A DNA stretch of 64,000 nucleotides from Pseudomonas floridensis (GCF_002087235.1 NZ_MUIO01000002.1:186001-250000); one strand, 5' to 3'; positions 37,190 through 46,520 are shown, counted from the stretch's first letter. Notes: a model not told the origin generated them from the sequence alone. Program-made: numbers and translations.

Positions 37190-39094
37190 TCAGACCTTGA
37201 AACGATTCACCAGCCCTTGCAGGTGAACACCCAGGCGCGCCAGCTCGACGCTCGACGATGCGGTCTCTTCACTGGCCGACGCGGTTTGCTCGGAGATGTC
37301 CCGCACTTTCATGACGCTGCGGTTGATCTCCTCGGCTACAACGCTCTGCTGCTCGGCAGCGGCGGCGATCTGGTGGTTCATCGTCTCGATGGTCGAGATC
37401 GACAAGGTGATGTTATTGATCGACTGGCCGGCGTTGCGGGTGAGTTCGACACTGTTCTCGGTCAATGTGCGACTGCTTTCCAGAATGGTCGCAACCTGCG
37501 CCGTGCGGCTATGCAATCCGCCGATGAGCGAGGCAATTTCTTCGGTCGACGTCTGGGTGCGCTGCGCCAGGCTGCGCACCTCGTCGGCGACCACCGCGAA
37601 CCCACGACCGGCCTCCCCGGCACGTGCCGCTTCGATCGCCGCGTTGAGGGCCAGCAGATTGGTCTGCTCGGCAACCGCCTTGATCACGTCCAGCACGCCA
37701 CCAATCTTGTTGCTCTCGTTTTTCAACTCGTCCATGGCGGATTTGGAATGCTCGACTTCGCTGGCAAGGCTTTCGATCTGACTGATCGCCTTGGCGACCA
37801 CCCCATCCCCTTCCCGTGCTTCTTTCGAGGCGTTGACTGCTGCGTGCGAGGCCTGCTCGGCATTTTTGGCCACGTCGTTCACAGTCGTGGACATTTCATG
37901 CATCGCCGTGGCGACTTGATCGGTTTCGCTTTTCTGGCTGTTCACCCCGGCGCTGGTCTGCTCGGTCACGGCGGACAACTGCTCGGCCGCACTGGCGATT
38001 TGCGTGACACCGTCGCTGAGACCGCCAATCAGATCGCGCAGGTTGCCTGTCATGCGTTGCATGCTGCCTTGCAACAGACCCAGTTCGTCCTTGCGGGTGA
38101 CGACCTGGTCGTTGGTCAGATCGCCATCCGCAACCTGCTCGGCCAGTTTCAGGGTTTCGAGCAATGGGCCGACAATCAGACGGGTAATGATCCATGCCGC
38201 CAGCACACTGACAACCAGTGCCGAGACCAGCCAGAGAATGAGCAACGACCTGGCCTGGTCCATGTCTTCCATTCTCAGGGTGACCTGATTTCTGGAAAGC
38301 TGATCCGCCGACGCCAGCAGGATCTCGATGTTTTTGGACACACCGGCCTGGGCATCGTCGATTCGGAACTGGGCACTGGCAAACTGGCCTATCGCATTCT
38401 GGTACGCCGCCATGGCGTCCTGAAGGTGTTTGACGGTGTCGGCCTGACTGCTGAAGCCCGATAGATTTTTCATGAACTCCGTCGCAGACTTGATCGAGCT
38501 TTCGGCAACCACTTTGCTATCGGCTTTCAGCGAAAACGTATAGCCGCGAACATCGAAACGCATTTTCTGAAACATCATCAACGCCTGCGCCGATGTTTCC
38601 CGCAACGGTTCAGAACCTTCACTGGAGTTGGCGAATACTTGCAACTTTTGCAAGTCCTCCGCCGCGGCGTCGGCGTGTCGACCGAAGACAGCGCGAGTGG
38701 CCTCGCGGGCATCAGTGGCCTGCATCAAGTTATCGTAATGGATCCGGTAGTCTTTCATCGCCGCCAGCGAGGCATCGATCAACGGCACGTTAACGTCGGA
38801 CGTAAATACGGTCGCCGCATAACGCACGTGATTGTTGAGGTTGTCGTACGCTTTGAGCCAGTTGCTCGCCCGCTCGGCATCGTAATTGATGCTGAACGAT
38901 AGACGCGCGATGCGCATGTCACGCGTCAACGTGCTCAGCTTGCCAATGTCGGCGGTTCGCTCGCTCCGTTCGCTCAACGACACGATACCCGACCATCCGG
39001 TCCAGGCAATCAGTACCGTCAACAGGATAACCAGCGTAAACCCCAGAACGAGCTTGGACCTGACGCTTATATTGCCCAGAATAGTTTTAAACAT
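37190..39094 (-). CDS. Methyl-accepting chemotaxis protein with HBM-type sensor
   Basis: The 634-aa receptor has TM1 (residues about 14-36), a long all-helical periplasmic region of about 245 residues, TM2 (about 283-305), a HAMP domain, and a cytoplasmic signalling hairpin with the core [19 protein letters not shown]. The length and helical ligand region suggest a helical bimodular (HBM) sensor like P. putida McpS, which senses TCA intermediates; ligand identity here is inference. A sigma-28 promoter lies upstream, as expected for a motility gene. Confidence 0.92.
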   Translation of the reverse strand: MFKTILGNISVRSKLVLGFTLVILLTVLIAWTGWSGIVSLSERSERTADIGKLSTLTRDMRIARLSFSINYDAERASNWLKAYDNLNNHVRYAATVFTSDVNVPLIDASLAAMKDYRIHYDNLMQATDAREATRAVFGRHADAAAEDLQKLQVFANSSEGSEPLRETSAQALMMFQKMRFDVRGYTFSLKADSKVVAESSIKSATEFMKNLSGFSSQADTVKHLQDAMAAYQNAIGQFASAQFRIDDAQAGVSKNIEILLASADQLSRNQVTLRMEDMDQARSLLILWLVSALVVSVLAAWIITRLIVGPLLETLKLAEQVADGDLTNDQVVTRKDELGLLQGSMQRMTGNLRDLIGGLSDGVTQIASAAEQLSAVTEQTSAGVNSQKSETDQVATAMHEMSTTVNDVAKNAEQASHAAVNASKEAREGDGVVAKAISQIESLASEVEHSKSAMDELKNESNKIGGVLDVIKAVAEQTNLLALNAAIEAARAGEAGRGFAVVADEVRSLAQRTQTSTEEIASLIGGLHSRTAQVATILESSRTLTENSVELTRNAGQSINNITLSISTIETMNHQIAAAAEQQSVVAEEINRSVMKVRDISEQTASASEETASSSVELARLGVHLQGLVNRFKV

Positions 39095-39162
39095 ATAACA
39101 CTCTTGATAAATGTTTGAATTTAATGTAGCCGTTCGCTCCCTGCCGTGACGTCAACATTAAG

Positions 39163-39189
39163 ATTTCGGCATTGAAACTTTAAACTTTA
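39163..39189 (-). promoter_or_regulatory. Sigma-28 (FliA) promoter of the chemoreceptor gene
   Basis: On the minus strand TAAAGTTT is followed after 11 bases by GCCGAAAT. This matches the FliA consensus TAAAGTTT-N11-GCCGATAA at all eight -35 positions and six of eight -10 positions, and leaves a leader of about 60 bases before the ATG at 39094. Confidence 0.7.
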
Positions 39190-39504
39190 CAATTAGAGCA
39201 AACATTCTTTTAGTTAAAAAACCGCAAGACTTCATGACAAAGATTAAATTCAAATTATTTAATAAGGGTCATAGCCTTTAATAAAAACACCTGACAGCGA
39301 CCACTCAAAAACACTTTACCAGCATATAACCACATTCATATGAATGCAGCGTGATAGTTGTCCGAAGTCTGACATCAACAACGTAGTTGTCTTTTTACTC
39401 GACACACCGCAAGGGCTGCAGTTGAAAACTGCATGTTCGTGTCTGACCGATGTGCGATGATTCGTGCCACTACGGTATCGAGCCAGTCTTTCGGAGAAGC
39501 AAAA
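39190..39504. other. AT-rich intergenic stretch
   Basis: This divergent region is markedly more AT-rich than its surroundings, especially 39190-39300. Apart from the FliA promoter beside it and the promoter expected for the GAF gene, I see no gene, terminator or repeat in it. Confidence 0.5.
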
Positions 39505-40017
39505 ATGGGGTGTGAGGTGACGGTGTCTCGCGGGCTGTTGACCGCTGAAGAGCGATCGGCCATCGCGGAGATCGAGGCGACCACTAATGTGTTGAGGCTG
39601 GTCACCAGGCTGACCGGAATGCGTTTTGCCGGTATCGCCAAATTTACCGAGGCAGAATGGGTGGCCTGCTCGGTCTACGATCCGAGCCATCTGGGCATGG
39701 AAGAAGGTGCAGCGTTCGATCTGGAGCAAACGCTGTGCAACGAGTTTCGTACCAACTCGCAGGCGTTGTTCGTACCGCAGATCAGCCAGAACGGGAAATA
39801 CGCAAACCTTGCGGTGGTCAAGCAATACGAAATCGAGAGCTATGCAGGTGTGCCGATCTTTCTTCCGGATGGTCGCCTGTACGGCGCATTGTGCGCGCTG
39901 GACTCGCGACTGACGCTGTTCGACGACCCTGATCTGGCCGAGACCCTCGGGCTGTTCGCCCGGCTGGTGGGGTGCATCTTCTTTTCCAACCTGACCGAGG
40001 GCGAATACCGCGCCTGA
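39505..40017 (+). CDS. GAF-domain protein
   Basis: The protein is 170 aa from the ATG at 39505, which has GGAG at about 8 bases; the upstream ATG at 39433 has none. A single GAF domain covers most of the length: VTRLTGMRFAGIAKFTEAEWVACSV, LEQTLCNEFRTNSQALFVPQIS, and YAGVPIFLPDGRLYGALCALDSR. No output domain is attached, so it may be a sensory partner of another protein or a free-standing small-molecule sensor. Confidence 0.85.
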   Translation: MGCEVTVSRGLLTAEERSAIAEIEATTNVLRLVTRLTGMRFAGIAKFTEAEWVACSVYDPSHLGMEEGAAFDLEQTLCNEFRTNSQALFVPQISQNGKYANLAVVKQYEIESYAGVPIFLPDGRLYGALCALDSRLTLFDDPDLAETLGLFARLVGCIFFSNLTEGEYRA

Positions 40018-40078
40018 CCGATGTCACCCATTGCGTGGCGCAGACGCAACGCTTGACATACAGATCAGGCTTTCGGGA

Positions 40079-43000
40079 TCAGGCAGCCACTTCGTACAGC
40101 TTCGGTGCGGCCACCTCGCCGCTTTTCAGGCTGCGGCGCAGTACATCGGCCTGCAGCGCTGCGGCGTTCATCGCACTTTCCTTGACGTACCCGTAACCGC
40201 GAATCCGCTCGGGCAGACGCGCCAGGCTCAACGCCGTATGGCGGTTGCCCGCCTGCAGGTGTTGCAGGATCAGCTCGATGTCACTGACGTAGCGCTCGAT
40301 CAGTTCACGTTCCTGGCGACGCTCCAGGCTGCGACCGAATGGATCGAATGCGGTGCCGCGCAGGAATTTGAATTTCGCCAGAACATCGAACGCACGCAAC
40401 ATCCACGGACCGAAGCTGCGCTTGCGCGGCTGCCCGGTGTGCGAGTCACGCTTGGCCAGCCAGGACGGTGCCAGATGAAACTCCAGGCGGTAGTCGCCCT
40501 CGAATTGCGCTTCCAGTTGCCGAGTGAAATCTCCATTGCTGTACAGCCGCGCCACTTCGTATTCGTCCTTGTAAGCGAGCAGTTTGAAGTAGTTGAACGC
40601 CACGGCTTCGGTCAACGTCGGTTGCTGACCCGGGAACAGGCGCACTTCGGCGTCGCGAACCTGTTGCACCAGCTTCAGGTAGCGACCGGCATACGCCGCG
40701 TTCTGGTACTGCGCCAGCGTTTCCATGTTGCTCTGAATGCGCTGATCCAGGGTCAGTTGTAAGGACTCGGCAGGCTGCTGTTTCGGGTTGACGAAGGCCT
40801 CGACTGCGGCGGGATCATGAGCGGTACGACGGCCCCAGAGAAAGGCCTGCTGGTTGAGGTTCACGGATACGCCGTTGAGCTCGATAGCCTTTTCGATGGC
40901 CTGTGAAGTCAACGGAATCAGCCCCAACTGGTACGCATAACCCAGCATGAACAGGTTGCTGGCGATGCTGTCGCCCATCAGCCGGGTGGCCAGTGAAGTC
41001 GCTTCGACAAAATGAGTCTTCTGCGCGCCCACGGCATCGATGATGGTCTGCTTCATCGCCTCGACCGGAAACACGGCGTCCGGGTTGCGAGTGAATTCGG
41101 CTGTAGGTGTCTGCTGGCTGTTGACCACCGCGTGAGAGATCGCGCTGTCGAGTTTTGCGATGGCATCCGGACCGGCCGCGACCAACAGATCGCAGCCCAG
41201 CAGCAGATGAGCTTCACCCGCGGCAATGCGCACTGCGAACAGATCCTGCTGGCGTGCAGCGATGCGGATGTGGCTGACCACAGGGCCGAACTTCTGCGCC
41301 AGACCGGCCTGATCGAGCACGCTGCAGCCCTTGCCTTCCAGATTGGCGGCGTAACCGAGCATCGCGCCAACCGTGGTCACACCGGTCCCGCCGACGCCGG
41401 GCAGGAGAATATTGAACGGCCGCTCCAGCGACGGCAGGATCGGCTCCGGCAACGTGGCGAACGCTTCAACCTGTTTGGGCAGGACCGGTTTGCGCAGTGT
41501 GCCGCCGTGGACAGTGACGAAGCTCGGACAGAAGCCTTCCACGCAACTGAAGTCCTTGTTGCAGGCATTTTGATCGATCTCGCGCTTGCGGCCCTGAGCG
41601 GTTTCCTTGGGCAGCACAGACAGACAGCCGGACTTGACGCCGCAATCGCCACAGCCCTCGCACACCGCCGTGTTGATCAAGGCACGTTTTTCCAGATCCG
41701 GCATCGTGCCGCGCTTGCGGCGACGGCGCTTCTCGGTGGCACAGGTCTGGTCGTAAATGATCACTGAAACGCCTTTGAACTCGCGAAGCTCGCGCTGCAC
41801 GCTGTCCAGGTCCCGCCGATGGTGGAAGGTGGTGATCGGCGCAAAGCCCTCTTTGCTGGGGTATTTGTCCGGCTCGTCCGATACCAGCGCAATACGTTGC
41901 ACGCCTTCATTGAACACCTGACGGCTCAATTGATCGACCCGCAACACGCCGTCGATTGGCTGGCCGCCGGTCATGGCCACGGCGTCGTTGTAGAGAATCT
42001 TGTAGGTGATATTGACCTTGGAAGCGACCGCAGCCCGCAGTGCCAGATGCCCGGAGTGAAAATAGGTGCCGTCGCCCAGGTTCTGGAATACATGGGGGGT
42101 TTCGGTAAACGGTGCCTGACCGATCCAGGTCACGCCCTCGCCGCCCATCTGGGTAAAGGTATCGGTCGCCCGGTCCATCCAGATGGTCATGTAATGACAG
42201 CCGATACCCGCCAGCGCACGGCTGCCTTCCGGTACACGGGTGGAGGTATTGTGCGGACAGCCTGAACAGAAATGTGGCGTACGCTGGGTGTTGAGCAACG
42301 GCGCCTGAAGCGCCTTCTCTTTCTCGCTGAGAAACTGCAGGCGCGCTTCGATCTGCGGGCTGCTATAGAACGGCGCCAGCCGTTTGGCGATAACGCGGGC
42401 AAGCATCGCCGGTGTCAGCTCGCTCAGGTTCGGCAGCAGCGAGCGCCCCTGTTCGTCGAACTCGCCCACCACCACCGGACGGCGGTCCACGGGCCAGTTA
42501 TACAACTGGCCGGTCAGTTGATCCTCGATAACGCTACGTTTCTCTTCGACGACCAGAATTTCGTCCAGACCTTGCGCGAAGTCGTGCACCGAAACCGGCT
42601 CCAGCGGCCAGCTCATGCCCACCTTCAGCACACGAATGCCAACCTGATCGCAAAGCTGCTCGTCGATGCCCAGCTCTTCGAGCGCCTGCCGCACATCCAG
42701 ATAGGACTTGCCGGTCGTGACGATACCCAGACGCGGCTGCGTCGAATCGATCACCACTTTGTTGAGCTGGTTGGCGCGGGCAAAGGCGCGGGCGGCGTAA
42801 ATCTTGTAGGTATTGAGGCGCGCTTCCTGGGCCAGCGGCGGATCCGGCCAGCGAATGTGCAGCCCGCCTTCTGGCAGAACGAAGTCTTCGGGAACGTGTG
42901 TCTGCATGCGCAGTGGATCGACTTCGACCACTGCGGAAGAATCGACGTTTTCAGCGATGGTTTTCATCGCCACCCAGCACCCGCTGTAGCGTGACAGCTC

Positions 43001-43561
43001 CCAGCCGATGATGCCGTAGTCGAGAATTTCCTGAACGTTGCTGGGGTTGAGCACTGGAATCATCGATGCGATGAACGCATGTTCGCTCTGATGCGCGATG
43101 GTTGACGACTTGCAGCCGTGATCGTCACCCGCAAGGATCAGCACCCCACCGTTGGCTGCCACACCGGCCGAATTGCCGTGCTTGAACACATCGCCACAAC
43201 GGTCGACACCCGGACCTTTACCGTACCAGAGCGCAAACACGCCGTCATACTTGCCCTGCGGAAACAGATTGACCTGCTGACTGCCCCAGACAGCCGTCGC
43301 CGCAAGCTCTTCATTGATACCGGGCTGAAAGTGAATGGCGTTCTGCTGGAGATACTCCTTGGCGTCCCACAGACTCTTGTCCAGATTACCCAGCGGCGAT
43401 CCGCGATAGCCGGAAATGAACCCGGCGGTATTCAATCCGCGTGCTTCATCACGCTGCTTATGCAGCATCGGCAGCCGGGTCAGGGCCTGCGTGCCGGTGA
43501 GGTACAGGTTACCGGTGGCGAGCCGGTACTTATCATCCAGACGAATATCAGCCAGGGACAT
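40079..43561 (-). CDS. Fused indolepyruvate ferredoxin oxidoreductase
   Basis: This 1160-aa enzyme joins the alpha (thiamine diphosphate) and beta/gamma parts in one chain. Features are GYRGSPLGNLD near residue 50, the TPP region with GIGCHYMTIWMD, the Cys-rich segment CEGCGDCGVKSGCLSV near 635, and the gamma domain GVGGTGVTTVGAMLGYAA. It oxidatively decarboxylates aryl pyruvates from aromatic amino acid breakdown to aryl-acetyl-CoA, passing electrons to ferredoxin. The ATG at 43561 follows GAGAGGT; 29 upstream codons are not supported. A divergent Lrp-type regulator lies next to it. Confidence 0.93.
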   Translation of the reverse strand: MSLADIRLDDKYRLATGNLYLTGTQALTRLPMLHKQRDEARGLNTAGFISGYRGSPLGNLDKSLWDAKEYLQQNAIHFQPGINEELAATAVWGSQQVNLFPQGKYDGVFALWYGKGPGVDRCGDVFKHGNSAGVAANGGVLILAGDDHGCKSSTIAHQSEHAFIASMIPVLNPSNVQEILDYGIIGWELSRYSGCWVAMKTIAENVDSSAVVEVDPLRMQTHVPEDFVLPEGGLHIRWPDPPLAQEARLNTYKIYAARAFARANQLNKVVIDSTQPRLGIVTTGKSYLDVRQALEELGIDEQLCDQVGIRVLKVGMSWPLEPVSVHDFAQGLDEILVVEEKRSVIEDQLTGQLYNWPVDRRPVVVGEFDEQGRSLLPNLSELTPAMLARVIAKRLAPFYSSPQIEARLQFLSEKEKALQAPLLNTQRTPHFCSGCPHNTSTRVPEGSRALAGIGCHYMTIWMDRATDTFTQMGGEGVTWIGQAPFTETPHVFQNLGDGTYFHSGHLALRAAVASKVNITYKILYNDAVAMTGGQPIDGVLRVDQLSRQVFNEGVQRIALVSDEPDKYPSKEGFAPITTFHHRRDLDSVQRELREFKGVSVIIYDQTCATEKRRRRKRGTMPDLEKRALINTAVCEGCGDCGVKSGCLSVLPKETAQGRKREIDQNACNKDFSCVEGFCPSFVTVHGGTLRKPVLPKQVEAFATLPEPILPSLERPFNILLPGVGGTGVTTVGAMLGYAANLEGKGCSVLDQAGLAQKFGPVVSHIRIAARQQDLFAVRIAAGEAHLLLGCDLLVAAGPDAIAKLDSAISHAVVNSQQTPTAEFTRNPDAVFPVEAMKQTIIDAVGAQKTHFVEATSLATRLMGDSIASNLFMLGYAYQLGLIPLTSQAIEKAIELNGVSVNLNQQAFLWGRRTAHDPAAVEAFVNPKQQPAESLQLTLDQRIQSNMETLAQYQNAAYAGRYLKLVQQVRDAEVRLFPGQQPTLTEAVAFNYFKLLAYKDEYEVARLYSNGDFTRQLEAQFEGDYRLEFHLAPSWLAKRDSHTGQPRKRSFGPWMLRAFDVLAKFKFLRGTAFDPFGRSLERRQERELIERYVSDIELILQHLQAGNRHTALSLARLPERIRGYGYVKESAMNAAALQADVLRRSLKSGEVAAPKLYEVAA

Positions 43562-43749
43562 ACGGATACCTCTCTTGTTTTTATTCAGGCTTTCTCTAAG
43601 GAGTAAGGTCCATTTCGCCGGGGCGGTCCAGCCCGGCGGCCTTGCCATTAGACTGCCTGTAGAAAAGAGGCTTTTTCTTTCTAAATTGACAAATATCTGC
43701 TGATATTGAGCATGCCCTTTTCGAATAAAACAAAAAACAAGGTCAATTC

Positions 43750-44217
43750 ATGCAGCTTAAATTGAGCCCTATCGATCGCAAGATTCTTCGTCTGCTGCAG
43801 CACGATGCGGATCTGTCGGCGGCGGAAATCGCCGAGCGGGTCGAGCTGTCGCAATCGCCCTGCTGGCGTCGCATTCACCGGCTTCAGGAGGACGGCGTCA
43901 TCGAACGCACCGTCGCCCTGCTCAGCGCGCAAAAGCTGGGCCTGAGCATGACCGTGTTCGTCGAGGTCAAGCTCTCCGGCCATGGCAGGCGTTATCTGGC
44001 GGAGTTCGAGGAAGCCATCATCGGCCACCCTGAAGTGCTGGAGTGTTACACCATGGCTGGCGGCATGGACTTCATGCTCAAGGTCGTCGCTCAGGACATC
44101 GCCAGCTATGAGCGATTCCTGCGTGATCACCTGCTGCAGCTGCCCCATGTGCATGAGGCGCACTCCAACATCGCCATGAGCACGGTCAAGCGCACCACGG
44201 AGCTACCGCTGGACTGA
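43750..44217 (+). CDS. Lrp/AsnC-family regulator
   Basis: The 155-aa protein has the AsnC HTH (LSPIDRKILRLLQHDADLSAAEIAERVELSQSPCWRRIHRLQEDGVI) and a RAM effector domain (VLECYTMAGGMDFMLKVVAQD). It is divergent from the indolepyruvate oxidoreductase gene (start-to-start about 190 bases) and most likely controls it in response to an aromatic amino acid. Confidence 0.92.
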   Translation: MQLKLSPIDRKILRLLQHDADLSAAEIAERVELSQSPCWRRIHRLQEDGVIERTVALLSAQKLGLSMTVFVEVKLSGHGRRYLAEFEEAIIGHPEVLECYTMAGGMDFMLKVVAQDIASYERFLRDHLLQLPHVHEAHSNIAMSTVKRTTELPLD

Positions 44218-44248
44218 GGGCAAAAATGGAGGGAATCAGGGCATGAGG

Positions 44249-44285
44249 AATAATCCATCAGCGGTCGCCGATGGATTATTTGTTT
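44249..44285 (+). terminator. Terminator of the Lrp-family gene
   Basis: An 11-bp stem AATAATCCATC/GATGGATTATT with a 10-nt loop is followed by TGTTT, about 30 bases past the stop codon. It insulates the PrrF promoter downstream. Confidence 0.75.
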
Positions 44286-44305
44286 CAATGAGGGCAATAA
44301 AAACT

Positions 44306-44337
44306 TTGACTTGCAAATGATAATGATTATTATTGCA
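44306..44337 (+). promoter_or_regulatory. PrrF promoter with Fur box
   Basis: TTGACT (44306-44311) and TATTAT (44328-44333) with a 16-base spacer form a sigma-70 promoter that starts transcription near 44340. The spacer is a Fur-box array: the 19-mer at 44313-44331 matches 15 of 19 consensus positions, and a second overlapping register at 44319-44337 matches 14. Fur-iron should block the promoter. Confidence 0.85.
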
Positions 44338-44339
44338 TC

Positions 44340-44451
44340 AGCTGGTCGCGAGACTGGCTTGATAACCTGGAAGTCTTAGGTCGGCTTCCAGATTATCTCC
44401 TCATCAGGCTAATCACGGTTTTTGACCCGGCTTTTTGCCGGGTCTTTTTTT
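44340..44451 (+). ncRNA. prrF: PrrF iron-responsive small RNA
   Basis: The transcript begins AGCTGGTCGCGAGA and contains a variable stem-loop (CTGGAAG ... CTTCCAG, about 44367-44391). The nearly invariant single-stranded PrrF core ATTATCTCCTCATCAGGCTA (44392-44411) follows, then AATCACGG and the terminator GACCCGGC/GCCGGGTC with seven Ts (44424-44451). The core and terminator are essentially the Pseudomonas PrrF sequence. PrrF is made when Fur is iron-free and, with Hfq, represses iron-rich enzymes (for example sodB, sdh, acnB in P. aeruginosa). Only one copy lies here; P. aeruginosa carries two in tandem. Confidence 0.93.
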
Positions 44452-44609
44452 GATTTTTCGTTGCTTCAGGCTAATGAAGTCTTGGGTGCTACTGCGTTGG
44501 TTAGACGCGATGGCGCGCATGGTATCAAACCTCTGTGATTCAGGGTCAGCTTTCTGTGACGCAAACCGCTTGAACAGGCAGATAAATGGCAATTGCAGCG
44601 CCTTTTCAC

Positions 44610-44638
44610 TTGAGAACGATTCTCACATTGACTAGGCT
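44610..44638 (+). promoter_or_regulatory. Fur-regulated promoter of the sigma4-DUF4880 gene
   Basis: TTGAGA (44610-44615) and TAGGCT (44633-44638) are spaced by 17 bases. The spacer and -35 contain the palindromic Fur-type core TGAGAACGATTCTCA (44611-44625). Transcription would start near 44645, just 3 bases before the first in-frame ATG, which argues against that start. Confidence 0.7.
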
Positions 44639-44682
44639 ATCTGTCTCATGGATGAAACCTATAGCCTCAAGGAAGAATATCT

Positions 44683-44715
44683 ATGGAAGATCAGCGAGCG
44701 ATACATCATGAGTAG
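44683..44715 (+). CDS. 10-codon upstream ORF overlapping the next gene's start
   Basis: ATG at 44683, preceded by AAGGAAGA at good spacing, opens MEDQRAIHHE and stops at TAG 44713-44715. The ATG of the downstream gene (44708) lies inside it in another frame. The ribosome site is much stronger than the one before 44708. This looks like a leader peptide that couples translation, comparable in layout to the uof leader of E. coli fur. Confidence 0.5.
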   Translation: MEDQRAIHHE

Positions 44716-45241
44716 TCAGCTCTCGTCTTTATTGCCCCTCCCCGACCGACTCCCTGATTCGGCGCCGACGCTGCAGACGCTGGAACTCAGCCGTGCGCTG
44801 GGCAGGCTGTCACGCAGAACCCGTCAGATTTTTCTGCTCAGCCGCCTCGACGGGCTGGCCTACGCAGACATTGCCCGCTTCATGGAAGTGGACATTGCCA
44901 AGGTCGAGCGTGCAATGGTTCGAGCGCTCAAAGAGGCTCATCGCGGCACCGTCTCCCACGATGAATTCATTCAGGTGCAGGCCAGTCACTGGTACGTGCA
45001 TTTGCAAAGTCCGTCGGCGACCGCCAGCGAGCGCATCGAATTTCGCCACTGGCTCGACGCCGATGACCGACACCTGGCCGCGTTTCAGAACAGCGAGCGT
45101 GTCTGGCGTGAACTGAAGGCGCCGGCTTCATTGCTGGGCGCCAGTGGCTGGCATCGACGCAAGCGGCGCATTTATCTGGTCTGGTGCCTGATCACGGCAT
45201 TCATCTGCAGCCTGATGGTCACGGCCGAGGCCTTTTCCTGA
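44708..45241 (+). CDS. Fusion of ECF sigma region 4, FecR N-terminal domain (DUF4880) and a membrane anchor
   Basis: The 177-aa protein has an ECF sigma region 4 HTH (LSRRTRQIFLLSRLDGLAYADIARFMEVDIAKVERAM..., residues 24-78), then a FecR-type DUF4880 domain (ASHWYVHLQ ... ERIEFRHWLDADDRHLAAF, 89-137), a basic stop-transfer patch (RRKRR) and one TM helix (155-172). Sigma region 2 (core binding and -10 recognition) and the periplasmic FecR sensor are both missing. It cannot be an ordinary sigma or anti-sigma factor; a membrane-tethered DNA- or sigma-binding modulator is possible. A Fur box at its promoter and PrrF next door place it in iron control. The start could also be 44648, but that would be nearly leaderless. 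Confidence 0.8.
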   Translation: MSSQLSSLLPLPDRLPDSAPTLQTLELSRALGRLSRRTRQIFLLSRLDGLAYADIARFMEVDIAKVERAMVRALKEAHRGTVSHDEFIQVQASHWYVHLQSPSATASERIEFRHWLDADDRHLAAFQNSERVWRELKAPASLLGASGWHRRKRRIYLVWCLITAFICSLMVTAEAFS

Positions 45242-45328
45242 CGCTCAATGGCGGCTTTACGCAAGTCGAGGCCGGGATGATCGGTGTACAGTGAAGCCTG
45301 TACGCCCTTATCTATTCAGGAACGCACC

Positions 45329-46465
45329 TTGACCCTTACCATCAGCGCAGACTTCGACAGCGGCAATATTCAGGTTCTGGATGCACGCGATCCGAGCGCC
45401 ATCACACTGGCTATCAGGCCCGATACCCGCAGCGATCATTTCCAGTGGTTTCACTTCAAGGTTGAAGGCATGGAAGTCGGCGCGCCCCACGGGTTCAGCC
45501 TGACCAATGTCAGTGAGTCGACGTTCAACAACGCCTGGACCGGCTACAACGCCGTCGCCTCCTACGATCACGAGAACTGGTTCAGAGTGCCGTCCGACTT
45601 CGATGGCAAGGCGCTCAACTTCACGTTGTCGCCCAGCCAGCCACAGGTCTGGTTCGCCTACTTCGAACCGTACAGCCGTGAACGCCACGACAGGCTGATC
45701 GAGCAGGCACTGGAAAGCGCGGGCACGCAACTGTTGGCGACCGGCAAAAGCGTCGAGGGCCGTGATGTCCCGTTACTGCGCAAGGGTGACGGGGCTGAAG
45801 GCAAACGCAAGATCTGGATCATCGCCCAGCAGCACCCCGGCGAGCACATGGCCGAATGGTTCATGGAAGGCGTGATCGAGCGCCTTCAGCAGCAGGGTGA
45901 TGCGGCCATGGATCAGTTGCTGGCCAGTGCCGATCTGTATCTGGTGCCGAACATGAATCCCGACGGCGCTTTCCACGGTCACCTGCGCACCAACGCCAAT
46001 GGCAAGGACCTGAATCGCGCCTGGCAGGACAGTACCGAAGCCGAAAGTCCCGAGGTGTTCTTCGTCAAACACCAAATGGAACAATACGGCGTCGACCTGT
46101 TTCTGGACGTGCACGGTGACGAGGAAATTCCTTATGTGTTCACCGCCGCCTGCGAGGGCAACCCTGGCTACACCGCGAAGCAGCAACAGCTTGAAGAGCA
46201 ATTTCGCCGTCGGTTGGGTGAGATCACCGTCGATTTCCAGAGCGTTTACGGCTACCCGCGCAGCGCGCCGGGCAAGGCCAACATGAACCTGGCGTGCAAC
46301 AGCGTCGGCGAACGATACAAGTGTCTGGCGCTGACCCTGGAAATGCCCTTCAAAGACAACGACAACGCACCCGATCCGCTGACCGGCTGGTCTGGCAAAC
46401 GCTCGGCACAGCTGGGCCAGGATGTGTTGAGCGTATTGACGGAAATGGTTCAGGACCTGCGCTGA
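45329..46465 (+). CDS. M14-family cytosolic-type zinc carboxypeptidase
   Basis: The 378-aa protein starts at a TTG (45329) with AGGA 7 bases upstream, where homology begins. An N-terminal beta domain (FQWFHFKVEG ... FAYFEPYSRERHD) precedes the M14 catalytic domain. Zinc ligands are HPGEH near residue 169 and the His of DVHGDEE near 260; the catalytic Glu is in LTLEMPF near 337. This layout matches cytosolic carboxypeptidases (CCP, M14D), including the known P. aeruginosa protein. No signal peptide. Its natural substrate in bacteria is unknown. Confidence 0.9.
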   Translation: MTLTISADFDSGNIQVLDARDPSAITLAIRPDTRSDHFQWFHFKVEGMEVGAPHGFSLTNVSESTFNNAWTGYNAVASYDHENWFRVPSDFDGKALNFTLSPSQPQVWFAYFEPYSRERHDRLIEQALESAGTQLLATGKSVEGRDVPLLRKGDGAEGKRKIWIIAQQHPGEHMAEWFMEGVIERLQQQGDAAMDQLLASADLYLVPNMNPDGAFHGHLRTNANGKDLNRAWQDSTEAESPEVFFVKHQMEQYGVDLFLDVHGDEEIPYVFTAACEGNPGYTAKQQQLEEQFRRRLGEITVDFQSVYGYPRSAPGKANMNLACNSVGERYKCLALTLEMPFKDNDNAPDPLTGWSGKRSAQLGQDVLSVLTEMVQDLR

Positions 46466-46520
46466 TCCACATTGTTCGAGCATTTGCTCGTTACCCCAAG
46501 GATCGAGCCAGTCGTGCTGC

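Noticed and set aside
44648..45241. ATG at 44648 as the start of the sigma4-DUF4880 gene
   Set aside because: It would lie about 3 bases after the predicted transcription start and has no ribosome site; the ATG at 44708 is better placed.
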